Below are positions 7,881 through 16,079 of a stretch of DNA of 64,000 nucleotides, piece by piece. This stretch comes from Clostridia bacterium (lineage in GTDB: Bacteria > Bacillota > Clostridia > Oscillospirales > Acutalibacteraceae), in assembly GCA_017507805.1 (NCBI GenBank), contig JAFWAC010000009.1, forward strand, positions 1 through 64,000, in the 5' to 3' direction. The notes beneath the pieces are model-generated. The model was not told the origin of the DNA and ran no database searches. It saw only the letters and a program-made list of their open reading frames with translations. The position numbers and the translations under genes were made by a program. The first letter of the stretch is position 1; the number at the start of each line of letters is the position of its first letter.

Positions 7881-9944
7881 TCAAATGTTATACAAATATT
7901 TTCCGAAAATATAAACCGGAACTGCCGACCAACCGTGACAAAGACTGCCTGCCTTTTCAAAATCATCAGCACCCAGCTCGGTTTCCCAAAAGGTTTGACA
8001 CCCCTTATCCAGCATATTGCCCCAGACAGCTTCTATGTGGTTAATCACAAAATCCAAATAACCGCTGTCTGCCTTTAAAAGTGCCTCATAAATGTAAATT
8101 GACATAGAAAGCGTGCAGGGAATGTAATCTCTGTTCACAATATGCTCTGCGACAGTCTTTAACTTTTCTTGCGGAACAGCATTTATATAAAGCATAAGTC
8201 CCTGCGTCAGCTCGTGTTGCGGAGCTTCGCCCAAACGCGTGCTGTAAGCCCTTTGTTCCTCACACCAAAAGCTTTGCTCAATGCATCCGTTAAGCTTTTG
8301 ACTAAGCTTCAGATACAAATCTGCTTTGTCTGCAAACCCTAACATACGGGAAAGCTTAGAAAAGCAATAAAACGCATCCGAAATAAAAGCATTAAGCGGA
8401 AGCTCATAAATATCATCCGCCACCACTGCAAAGCTGTCAAGCTTATCAACAAGACCGTCCAGCCCCTTGCGCCATTCGTAAAAATTCCAATTACCCTCCC
8501 CCTTATAAAGCGGGACAAGTCCGTTTTCGGAAATTCTGCTTTCAAAGCCCGTTACGATGGCTTCAAGTGTACCGAACAACTCGCTTGTCAACTCCAAATC
8601 ACCCGAATAGCAGGAATATTCATATACCTCGCGGACAAAAACTGCCGTAAACGCAGGGATATTAACTATAACCTTACCCGGTGGGCAAAGCTCAAGCAAA
8701 CCGTCAGGCAGGAGAGAGTGTGCCATTAATCTGAAATTTGCGGCAGGAAACTCATATTCCCCAAAGGCATAATATCCGCAAAGGCACTGAACACGGCTGT
8801 CCATGGCGTAGAGAGCCTGTTCGCGCCACGGGCAATCCTCATAATGCTCATGCATACAAAGGGAGAGTGTGTTACAGCCGACATCATAAATCCTGCGATG
8901 CAAAGGATTTGGTATATTAACCTGTTTGAAATTCAGCGGATAATGCTGACGGTGTATACCGGCATAATGCAGTTTACCTTTCGGAGAATAAACATAAAAA
9001 CACAAATACCTGAGCCCTATTCGGAACAGCGGATAAAAGAATTTATTTCTGCCTTGCTTTGCGATATACCTGAAGCAAAAATTTCTTCCTCCGACAAAGG
9101 TTCTCACTCTGCCGTCATCCAAATGCTCTCCAAAGCCTATAAGAATTTCTGCTCCGGCAGGAAGATCAAAGCAAAAGGACAAAAGTCCTGCCGACTCATC
9201 ACAGTCATACAAAAGCCAGATACCGTCCGCTTCCGTGTCGTTATCAAGCTGCCATTCCGTATTTTCTCCGCCGCAAAAAAGCTTTCCCCTTTCGCACTCT
9301 GAAAGCTCTGCCTTTTGCATTCTTAATGCCTTTGGCAGTTGCTTATTGCAATCATTAAAAACGCCTTGAGCTATAAGCTCACCGGAAAGCTTCTCCTCGG
9401 TTATGAGTTTTTTTACCGGACGCGGATAAAGACTTTTAGATTTGCCGGCACTAACCGAGGGCTTGAGCTCCGCCTCAGCTGCAGAAGCATCGAAATCGAG
9501 TGTAAAGCCCAATTGACGGGTGATTTTTTCTCCCAACCCTAAAACGCGGGTGTCCTGCGCAGAAAGGCAGGATTTTTGAGACCAAAGCAGGCATTTTTCA
9601 CCCGAAAAAACCGAAAATATAACGCCTGGGATAAGCTTACTGCGAGTGGAAAAATCCTCACCGGCAACATAGTGCCAAATCAAAAGCTCATTTTCGCCCT
9701 GTCTTAAAAAATCAGTAATATCAATTGTATCATAAACCTGATAATCCTCATAATCGTCATACTGCCCCGCATCTGCAAAGCGACCGTTTACAAAGACTGC
9801 ATACTGCGTGTGAGCCGCAATATAAAGCTTGGTTTTTTCGGATGTGCAGGCTGAAAACTGCGTTCTATATATAAACGCTTTATCGCGGATATCTGCTAAA
9901 GCACAGTCAGCCATAATCCATTCTGCATCTTTAAAAGGATTCAT
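7881..9944 (-). CDS. GH78-like alpha-L-rhamnosidase, cytoplasmic (687 aa)
   Basis: An N-terminal beta-sandwich (about 1-110, with TKLYIAAHTQYAVFVNGRFADAG) is followed by a linker sandwich and an (alpha/alpha)6 barrel from about 330. The barrel has the GH78 motif EDCPWREQALYAMDSRVQ, counterpart of DCPxRExxGWxxDxQ, which holds catalytic and substrate-binding acids; TFWETELGADDF and SLCHGWSAVPVYIF near the end are also family-typical. It would hydrolyse terminal alpha-L-rhamnosyl or a similar linkage. At 687 residues it is shorter than most GH78 proteins and than the second copy at 39194-41536. The ATG has GGAGG 8 bases upstream and follows the 185-residue gene without a gap; the GH2 gene starts 14 bases downstream. 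Confidence 0.8.
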   Translation of the reverse strand: MNPFKDAEWIMADCALADIRDKAFIYRTQFSACTSEKTKLYIAAHTQYAVFVNGRFADAGQYDDYEDYQVYDTIDITDFLRQGENELLIWHYVAGEDFSTRSKLIPGVIFSVFSGEKCLLWSQKSCLSAQDTRVLGLGEKITRQLGFTLDFDASAAEAELKPSVSAGKSKSLYPRPVKKLITEEKLSGELIAQGVFNDCNKQLPKALRMQKAELSECERGKLFCGGENTEWQLDNDTEADGIWLLYDCDESAGLLSFCFDLPAGAEILIGFGEHLDDGRVRTFVGGRNFCFRYIAKQGRNKFFYPLFRIGLRYLCFYVYSPKGKLHYAGIHRQHYPLNFKQVNIPNPLHRRIYDVGCNTLSLCMHEHYEDCPWREQALYAMDSRVQCLCGYYAFGEYEFPAANFRLMAHSLLPDGLLELCPPGKVIVNIPAFTAVFVREVYEYSCYSGDLELTSELFGTLEAIVTGFESRISENGLVPLYKGEGNWNFYEWRKGLDGLVDKLDSFAVVADDIYELPLNAFISDAFYCFSKLSRMLGFADKADLYLKLSQKLNGCIEQSFWCEEQRAYSTRLGEAPQHELTQGLMLYINAVPQEKLKTVAEHIVNRDYIPCTLSMSIYIYEALLKADSGYLDFVINHIEAVWGNMLDKGCQTFWETELGADDFEKAGSLCHGWSAVPVYIFGKYLYNI

Positions 9945-10502
9945 TTATAAAACCTCCAATGACGGCGCGAGCAAAGCTTCAACATAATCAGTATCAGTAT
10001 TAATAATACGCACACCTGCACCGTAGGTTATACGGCGGTTAATCTCCCTTGCTGTGTAGCGCTTTCCTGCACTGCTTACATCGTCAATATAAAGCATATC
10101 ATATTTTTCGCGGTTTGTTATCACCCTTGCCAAAGCCAAGGGATAAACTAAATCCTTGGGTGACATATCGTTAATTGCACAGAAATCCTCTGCACCTATT
10201 ACCGAATTTTCAATATCCTTAAGCAGAGCCTCAACGCTTATAACCCCGATAACTGCGCCCTTTTCTTTATATGAGGAAATTTCAGCCTCACTGTGCACCC
10301 TGAAGCGCTTACCGGCGTCCTCATCCGGAGCAATTACCAGATAATCGGTTGTTTTATCCGTTACGGCTTTATCATCGGTAAGTGTGACACTACCCTTAGT
10401 CTCAAGATACCTTAAAAGAGCAGTGACGAAATCGGAATTTTTTTCTGCGCCTAAAACGGTTATTGTATCTCTTTTAAAATCAAGCCCGTTAAAATAATTC
10501 AT
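9945..10502 (-). CDS. Unknown protein, copy A of a duplicated ~180-residue family (SDR-like remnant?)
   Basis: I do not recognise an established family. The sequence starts with a beta-strand pattern, ITVLGAEKNSDFVTALLRYL, and later has DYLVIAPDEDAGKRF, VIGVISVEALLKDI, YIDDVSSAGKRYTARE and GAGVRIINTDTDYVEALL. The order recalls a short-chain dehydrogenase (Rossmann start, D-LV-A core, S...K...A helix, GxRVN-like strand), but the glycine-rich NAD loop and the Tyr-Lys pair are absent. It may be a non-catalytic remnant. Its paralogue lies at 12074-12613 and each copy directly precedes or follows a cytoplasmic beta-helix protein. A role as partner of that protein is inference. Confidence 0.7.
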   Translation of the reverse strand: MNYFNGLDFKRDTITVLGAEKNSDFVTALLRYLETKGSVTLTDDKAVTDKTTDYLVIAPDEDAGKRFRVHSEAEISSYKEKGAVIGVISVEALLKDIENSVIGAEDFCAINDMSPKDLVYPLALARVITNREKYDMLYIDDVSSAGKRYTAREINRRITYGAGVRIINTDTDYVEALLAPSLEVL

Positions 10503-10512
10503 CTCAACTCAC

Positions 10513-12057
10513 CTACCCTATATTAGCATCCTTATAATAAAATGCTCCTATATAGTTATGTCCCTTTGAATTAAGACCGAAATAGTCCTTATCTGCACAT
10601 TCCTCAAAATGCTTGCCCATTCTGAGAAGCGGAGAATTCCATTCAGGCAGAAAAGCCTTTGCCTCAAGTCTTGTTCCGGGAACGCCGCCATCCCCCTGAA
10701 GCGCGGGGTTTAAATTATATGTATTATTTATATCCGCAATATTATCCTCTTTTGGAAGCCTTGGCATATTATAAAAAAGGTTGTTTTCAAATGTGAGCTG
10801 ACCTGAATACTCAAAATCATTCCAATTGTTTGTGTTTTCGGAATAGAAAAGATTATTATAAAAAAATATATCTCTCGGAGGTCCTACCAGCATATAATCG
10901 CACACACGGAACAATTGGAAACGGTTTTTATTGGCGGTGTATACCGTATTGTTGACATAGGTTATGTTCCTCATGGTTGCCGAAATGGTAAATATGGGGG
11001 CGTCCCGTTTTGTCGCATCGTTCACACTGAGGTTATTTCGGATAATGTTATTATACATCGAATCCTTGTTATTACAACCACTGCAAATAAGTAAAAAACC
11101 GCCCTCGTTATCGTGGCTGTAATTATACTGATAAATATTATCTACATTGCATTGGTCAATGTCAAAGCCCTCGCCGTCTCCGCCGTATTCACGACCTGTA
11201 TATGCCGCTTCGTTATACTGAACAACCGCACCGGTACAGTTCATCGTCCAGATTGCAACATTGCTGTTGCCCACCCTCGACATACAGTTGGCATAAAAGC
11301 TACGGTTATGCTCCAACAAAGCATTTACACAGCCAACGCAAACAATTCCGTCACCGTGAGCATGGTCAACGGTGTTCCAAGCTATATAAACATTTTTATG
11401 CGGATACCATGGGTCATCCATACCGGGTGCTCTGTTAGCCATCCAATTAAGTGTATTTTTAAAGCGATTATTCCACTGACCGCCAAGCCAGATTCCTGTG
11501 CGGTTTACATTTTCAATGAAATTATTTTCTATCCGCAAATCCTCATACCATGTGGGAGCTTCGCGGTTGGTCTCAACCGATATCCCGCCTGCATGGTGAT
11601 GCCACGGTGTCTGCGGTGCGCGGTCTCTCGGACCTAAATTATTCACCGTCCATACATCGTGGATATAACAGCCTGTAACAGAAACGCCTCTTGTTGCACC
11701 GTGCAAAGCACTTTTAAGCATCACACCGTACATACCCTTGGTGTTTGAAATCTCAAGTCCGTCCAATCTGACATATTCACCTGTGATTGCAACCGCAAAT
11801 TCAGAGCCGTCCTCGGTTTTAACAGCAGGCTTTTTGAGACCTGCACCGTAAACCGAAATTTCAATAGGCTCAAATTCTGTACCGCTGTCCTTTACCAAAA
11901 GGTGGTCATTGAAAACGCAATCCCTTTTTAGCAGAATTTTATCTCCCGGGGAAAGCTTCATTCCATTAATCTTTTCAAAGCTTTTAAAAGCGCGTTCAGG
12001 ACTAAATCCGTTATTCGTGTCAAGTCCTGTCACCGAGTCTACAAAATAAATTGACAT
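10513..12057 (-). CDS. Cytoplasmic right-handed beta-helix protein, copy A (514 aa)
   Basis: The chain is an almost continuous parallel beta-helix, with repeated short strands ending in N or D (VRLDGLEISNTKG, LRIENNFIENV, VQYNEAAYTG, IYQYNYSHDNEGGF, ITYVNNTVY). The N-terminal strand-turn YFVDSVTGLDTNNGFSPERAF is the DUF1565-type cap seen in polysaccharide lyases and related glycan enzymes. Candidate active-site patches are PWHHHAGGIS and GGDGEGFDIDQC. There is no signal peptide. The ATG at 12057 is 16 bases after the upstream stop and has GCGGGTGA; a longer frame to 12099 overlaps that gene. Residues 1-195 differ from copy B at only four positions, while the middle diverges. A lyase or epimerase role on imported oligosaccharides is inferred. 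Confidence 0.8.
   Translation of the reverse strand: MSIYFVDSVTGLDTNNGFSPERAFKSFEKINGMKLSPGDKILLKRDCVFNDHLLVKDSGTEFEPIEISVYGAGLKKPAVKTEDGSEFAVAITGEYVRLDGLEISNTKGMYGVMLKSALHGATRGVSVTGCYIHDVWTVNNLGPRDRAPQTPWHHHAGGISVETNREAPTWYEDLRIENNFIENVNRTGIWLGGQWNNRFKNTLNWMANRAPGMDDPWYPHKNVYIAWNTVDHAHGDGIVCVGCVNALLEHNRSFYANCMSRVGNSNVAIWTMNCTGAVVQYNEAAYTGREYGGDGEGFDIDQCNVDNIYQYNYSHDNEGGFLLICSGCNNKDSMYNNIIRNNLSVNDATKRDAPIFTISATMRNITYVNNTVYTANKNRFQLFRVCDYMLVGPPRDIFFYNNLFYSENTNNWNDFEYSGQLTFENNLFYNMPRLPKEDNIADINNTYNLNPALQGDGGVPGTRLEAKAFLPEWNSPLLRMGKHFEECADKDYFGLNSKGHNYIGAFYYKDANIG
11473..12057 (-). repeat. Direct repeat unit A (5' part of the beta-helix gene)
   Basis: This stretch is nearly identical at the DNA level to 13588-14172. 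Within the 195 codons only residues 18, 22, 74 and 129 differ. Similarity drops abruptly after the LGGQW codons. Confidence 0.85.
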
Positions 12058-12073
12058 AACAATCACCCGCTGT

Positions 12074-12613
12074 TTATTTACAAAGTATTTCAATATCACC
12101 GTTATCGGTGTTTATAAGACGGATACCCACACCGTATCTGAGGAGCTTTGCAAGCTCCCTTGCAAGAAATCTTTTACTCTCGCTGTTTACACCGTCTATA
12201 TACAAAAGATTATATTTTTCCCTCTCGGAAACGGTCTTTGCAATTGCATAGGGGTAAACCAATTCATCACAGTCAACATCCGCAATATCACATAAATACT
12301 GATAGCCCTTAACAGCCTCGGATATTTTTTTCTCCATAACAGCTATGTTAATAACGCCTATAACACATTTAGCTTCCTTAAAAGCTTCTGCTTCCTTTTC
12401 ACTGTGAGCAACAAAATATTTCCCGTCATTGTTATCAGGTGCAAACACCATGTAATCGGTGGTTGCTTCCGCATCGGAGATTCGCTGTGCAACCGAAACG
12501 GTGCCATAGGCTTTAAGATAATCTGTCAATGCTACAACGAAGGTGGAGCTTTTTTCAGCACCTAAAACGGTGATAATACCTTTTTCAAAACTCAAACCGC
12601 AAAAACAGTCCAT
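12074..12613 (-). CDS. Unknown protein, copy B of the duplicated ~180-residue family
   Basis: This 179-residue protein is a paralogue of the product of 9945-10502. It shares GIITVLGAEKSSTFVVALTDYL, TTDYMVFAPDNNDGKYFVAHSEKE, VIGVINIAVMEKKI, DELVYPYAIAKTVSEREKYNLLYIDGVNSESKR and GVGIRLINTDNGDIEIL. The shared segments mark the likely functional core: the VLGAEK turn, DY-V-APD, the VHSE/AHSE patch and REKY--LYID-V-S--KR. Unlike the beta-helix genes, the two copies have diverged throughout, so they are not a recent copy or escaped conversion. GGAGG lies 7 bases before the ATG. It sits between the two beta-helix genes in the same operon. Function unknown; a degenerate SDR fold is only a weak suggestion. 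Confidence 0.7.
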   Translation of the reverse strand: MDCFCGLSFEKGIITVLGAEKSSTFVVALTDYLKAYGTVSVAQRISDAEATTDYMVFAPDNNDGKYFVAHSEKEAEAFKEAKCVIGVINIAVMEKKISEAVKGYQYLCDIADVDCDELVYPYAIAKTVSEREKYNLLYIDGVNSESKRFLARELAKLLRYGVGIRLINTDNGDIEILCK

Positions 12614-12624
12614 CTGAAATCCTC

Positions 12625-14172
12625 CTATCCTATATTGGCGTCCTTATAATAAAAAGCACCGATATAGTTATGTCCCTTTGTGTCAAGACCGAAATAATCC
12701 TCATCGGCACACCCATCAAAATGCTTACCCATTCTGAGAAGCGGAGAATTCCATTCAGGCAAAAATGCCGTTGCTTCAAGTCTTGTTACGGGGGCATCGC
12801 CGTCACCGCGAATGGCAGGATTAACATTATAGGCATTGTCTGCTTCAATTATGTTCTCCTTTTCAGGCAAAGAAGGCATATTATACATTAAATTACTGTC
12901 AAAAACAAATTTACCGTTTGCCATAAAGCAATTCCAATTGTTTGTGTGTGCAGAATAAAACAGATTATTACCAAAAAGCACAGCCTGCGGAATACCCTTG
13001 TTGGCATAATCTGCAACCTGCAAAAATCGGTATCTGTTACCTACCGATGTATATACCGTATTATTCAAAACCGATACTCTGTGCATTGCACCCGTAAAAT
13101 TGAATAATGCAGAATCCCGTTTGCAGGCATCATTAACACTCAAATTGTTTCTAACAATGTTGTCGCGGTGAGATTCCTTGGAATTGCAGACAATATTGCA
13201 GATAAGCATAAAACCGCCCTCGTTATCGTGGCTGTAATTATACTGAACAACGGTATTATTACTGCAGTTATCTATATCAAAGCCCTCACCGTCTCCGCCG
13301 TATTCAAGACCTGTGTGTGCCACCTCATTATATTGGATAACCGCACCGTCACAGCACATAGACCAAAGTCCTGCATTACAGCACCCTGCGCGCGACATAC
13401 AGTTGGCGTAATAAACGCGGTTGTGCTCCATCAAAAGCTTGCGGCAGCCTATGCCTATTATACCATCACCGTGAGCATAGTCAACCGTATTCCAAGAAAT
13501 ACAAACATTTTTATGCGGATACCAAGGGTCATTCATACCGTCAGCCTTATTTGTAACCCAAGGAAATGAATTTTTAAATCTGTTAAACCACTGACCGCCA
13601 AGCCAGATTCCTGTGCGGTTTACATTTTCAATGAAATTATTTTCTATCCGCAAATCCTCATACCATGTGGGAGCTTCACGGTTGGTCTCAACCGAAATCC
13701 CACCTGCATGGTGATGCCACGGTGTCTGCGGTGCGCGGTCTCTCGGACCTAAATTATTCACCGTCCATACATCGTGGATATAACAGCTTGTAACAGAAAC
13801 GCCTCTTGTTGCGCCGTGCAAAGCACTTTTAAGCATCACACCGTACATACCCTTGGTGTTTGAAATCTCAAGTCCGTCCAATCTGACATATTCACCTGTG
13901 ATTGCAACCGCAAATTCAGAACCGTCCTCGGTTTTAACAGCAGGCTTTTTGATACCTGCACCGTAAACCGAAATTTCAATAGGCTCAAATTCTGTGCCGC
14001 TGTCCTTTACCAAAAGATGATCATTGAAAACGCAATCCCTTTTTAGCAGAATTTTATCTCCCGGGGAAAGCTTCATTCCATTAATCTTTTCAAAGCTTTT
14101 AAAGGCGCTTTCGGGACTCAATCCGTTATTCGTGTCAAGTCCTGTCACCGAATCTACAAAATAAATTGACAT
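12625..14172 (-). CDS. Cytoplasmic right-handed beta-helix protein, copy B (515 aa)
   Basis: The architecture is as in copy A: the DUF1565-type cap YFVDSVTGLDTNNGLSPESAF, many N/D-ended strands, HHHAGGIS, GGDGEGFDIDNC and the family-wide QYNYSHDNEGGF turn. Residues 1-195 are almost identical to copy A. From about 200 to 430 the copies differ strongly (for example CRKLLMEHNRVYYANC against CVNALLEHNRSFYANC), and the C-terminal 90 residues are again close. The variable middle is where substrate would lie in a beta-helix enzyme, so the copies may act on different linkages. No signal peptide is present. The gene follows the permease gene at 14182 by nine bases, tying it to sugar import. Confidence 0.8.
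   Translation of the reverse strand: MSIYFVDSVTGLDTNNGLSPESAFKSFEKINGMKLSPGDKILLKRDCVFNDHLLVKDSGTEFEPIEISVYGAGIKKPAVKTEDGSEFAVAITGEYVRLDGLEISNTKGMYGVMLKSALHGATRGVSVTSCYIHDVWTVNNLGPRDRAPQTPWHHHAGGISVETNREAPTWYEDLRIENNFIENVNRTGIWLGGQWFNRFKNSFPWVTNKADGMNDPWYPHKNVCISWNTVDYAHGDGIIGIGCRKLLMEHNRVYYANCMSRAGCCNAGLWSMCCDGAVIQYNEVAHTGLEYGGDGEGFDIDNCSNNTVVQYNYSHDNEGGFMLICNIVCNSKESHRDNIVRNNLSVNDACKRDSALFNFTGAMHRVSVLNNTVYTSVGNRYRFLQVADYANKGIPQAVLFGNNLFYSAHTNNWNCFMANGKFVFDSNLMYNMPSLPEKENIIEADNAYNVNPAIRGDGDAPVTRLEATAFLPEWNSPLLRMGKHFDGCADEDYFGLDTKGHNYIGAFYYKDANIG
13588..14172 (-). repeat. Direct repeat unit B (5' part of the second beta-helix gene)
   Basis: This is the counterpart of 11473-12057. The abrupt end of near-identity inside both coding sequences suggests gene conversion or selection for divergence downstream. 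Confidence 0.85.
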
Positions 14173-14181
14173 AGAATTTCA

Positions 14182-15147
14182 CTATCCCACTATACCTGAG
14201 TTTTCAACACTGTCCACAAAGTATTTCTGCAAAACAAGGAATATTAATATTAAGGGCAATAATATAAGCAAAACTGCAGTTCCCTTGAATGCCGCCTGAA
14301 TGGTTGTGTTATAAAAATTATAATTAGCAAAATTTGGATTTATTGAGGTTGCGGTTTCAAGCGAAATTCCACCGTAGGACATAGAAAGGGTTTGCTGCTT
14401 CAGATATATTTCTGAGAAAAACAAATCATTCCATTGCCACACAAAAGAGAACAGCGCCACTGTAATAGCCGCATTCATTGCGCCCGGTACCATTATAGTG
14501 ACAAAGGTGCGAATTGTCCCTGCACCGTCTACAGTGGCGGCCTCCTCGGTTTCTACCGGCATATTGATAAAGGTCTGACGGAATATATAGATATAAAGTC
14601 CGCATTTAATGCCGTTGGCAGTTGCCGCCAATATAAATATCGGAAGTGAGGAATTGAGCATATTTATCGCATTTCCTGTTATAAGCTCGAATATACCGAA
14701 TATATCAAATGCTCTGAAATTAAGATACTCAGGTAAAATTATAAGCTGGGGCGGAACTAAAAGTGAGAAAATAACCCCGCCGAAAAGCAGGCTTCTGCCC
14801 GGAAATTTGAATCTTGCAAAGCCGTAACCTGCCATCATACAGGAAACCAACTGCAAAACCGTTACAATCAGAGAAATCCAAAAGCTGTTCCAAAGTCCCT
14901 CTCCGTAATTAAGGGATTTGAGCATTGCCCTTATTGTGTCAAGAGTAAAGGTTTTGGGAATCCACACAACCGAGTTATCATACAAATCCTCTGCCGCCAT
15001 AAATGCACGGGAAATCATCATAATAAGGGGATAAAGAATTGTATATGCAAAGCCGATGCACAGCACAGTTCTTACAAGCACAAAGCCTGCTCTTGCCGTG
15101 TGTTTACGCATTACCTGTGTTTTTTCAAGTGCAGAATTAAAACGCAT
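14182..15147 (-). CDS. Sugar ABC transporter permease (MsmG/LacG type), pair 1
   Basis: This 321-residue inner-membrane protein has six predicted helices and an N-terminal cytosolic tail of about 25 residues. The EAA loop that contacts the ATPase reads ETEEAATVDGAGTIRTFVTIMVPGA. It belongs to the MalG-like carbohydrate family (YGFARFKFPGRSLLFGGVIFSLLVPPQLIILP). The insertion VVWIPKTFTLDTIRAML before helix 2 is the usual periplasmic-type segment of this family. It pairs with the gene at 15153, five bases upstream. No ATP-binding subunit is in the window; such systems commonly share an MsmX-type ATPase encoded elsewhere. Confidence 0.9.
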   Translation of the reverse strand: MRFNSALEKTQVMRKHTARAGFVLVRTVLCIGFAYTILYPLIMMISRAFMAAEDLYDNSVVWIPKTFTLDTIRAMLKSLNYGEGLWNSFWISLIVTVLQLVSCMMAGYGFARFKFPGRSLLFGGVIFSLLVPPQLIILPEYLNFRAFDIFGIFELITGNAINMLNSSLPIFILAATANGIKCGLYIYIFRQTFINMPVETEEAATVDGAGTIRTFVTIMVPGAMNAAITVALFSFVWQWNDLFFSEIYLKQQTLSMSYGGISLETATSINPNFANYNFYNTTIQAAFKGTAVLLILLPLILIFLVLQKYFVDSVENSGIVG

Positions 15148-15152
15148 AAACC

Positions 15153-16067
15153 TTATCTCCCTTCATTAAGATATACAATCCGCTTATTAACTGCCCATAT
15201 TACAATGCCGACTATAATACCTAAAATCAAAAAGAAAATCCAAGCCATTGATGCAGAAAGACCGAATTTTGTATTATTAAAGCCTATCTCATATATGTAA
15301 TTGAGCAGTGTGTTATCCTCAGCGGCAAAGCTGTCAACAATAGTATAAATTGTGTTGACTATTATCATGGGCGAAACCATTGGAAGTGTTATTTTCCAAA
15401 AGCTGTCCCATCCGGAGCAACCCTCAACATAAGCCGACTCATAAAGCGAGGACGGTACTGCTTTAAGCCCCGAAAGGAATATAAATGTCTGCACACCCGA
15501 TTTGCTCATCAGGGTGTAAATTCTGTCAATCGGAATAGTAAGGTAATCAAGCACCGCCTCGGGAAGCCCTGCATTACTCATAAAGGATATAAGACCGCCA
15601 CTCGTAAATCCACCAAGCATATCGGTGCTTTCCGACTGCATCATTTCAACAGCCACACCCTGAATTTCCATTAGCTGTGTCTGGTAAAGTGCAAATACAC
15701 CGTTACCCAGAACCACAGGCAGGAAAAATACCACCTTCATAATGGTATTACCTCTGAAATTCTGATTTAAAATTAAGGAGAAAAAGAAGCTGCAGATAAG
15801 AATAAGCGGCACATTGATAACCAAATCAAGCAAGCATTCCGACAAATAGGGCAAAAACTTTTCGTCACCCGTAAAGGCGTATTTAAAATTATCAATTCCC
15901 AAAAATGTATACTTCAACGCACCGTCTTTAAAAACAATGTCATTAAAGCTCATTACAAATGAGCTCACAACAGGGACTATGAAGAACAGTATAAATCCTA
16001 TCAGCCAAGGAAAGATAAAGCCGTAACCGATGAACGCTCTTTTATGTTTGTATTTTAATGTTTTCAC
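15153..16067 (-). CDS. Sugar ABC transporter permease (MsmF type), pair 1
   Basis: This 304-residue MalF-like permease opens with HKRAFIGYGFIFPWLIGFILFFIVPVVSSF and has the EAA loop SLYESAYVEGCSGWDSFWKITLPMVSP. The second extracellular loop is enlarged (about 140-190), with a Met/Gln-rich QTQLMEIQGVAVEMMQSEST segment that is longer than in most family members and may contact the binding protein. The start is GTG at 16067, with TTAGGAG upstream overlapping the end of the DUF5696 gene. It would form a heterodimer with the product of 14182-15147. Confidence 0.9.
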   Translation of the reverse strand: MKTLKYKHKRAFIGYGFIFPWLIGFILFFIVPVVSSFVMSFNDIVFKDGALKYTFLGIDNFKYAFTGDEKFLPYLSECLLDLVINVPLILICSFFFSLILNQNFRGNTIMKVVFFLPVVLGNGVFALYQTQLMEIQGVAVEMMQSESTDMLGGFTSGGLISFMSNAGLPEAVLDYLTIPIDRIYTLMSKSGVQTFIFLSGLKAVPSSLYESAYVEGCSGWDSFWKITLPMVSPMIIVNTIYTIVDSFAAEDNTLLNYIYEIGFNNTKFGLSASMAWIFFLILGIIVGIVIWAVNKRIVYLNEGR

Positions 16068-16079
16068 AAGCTCTGTCTC

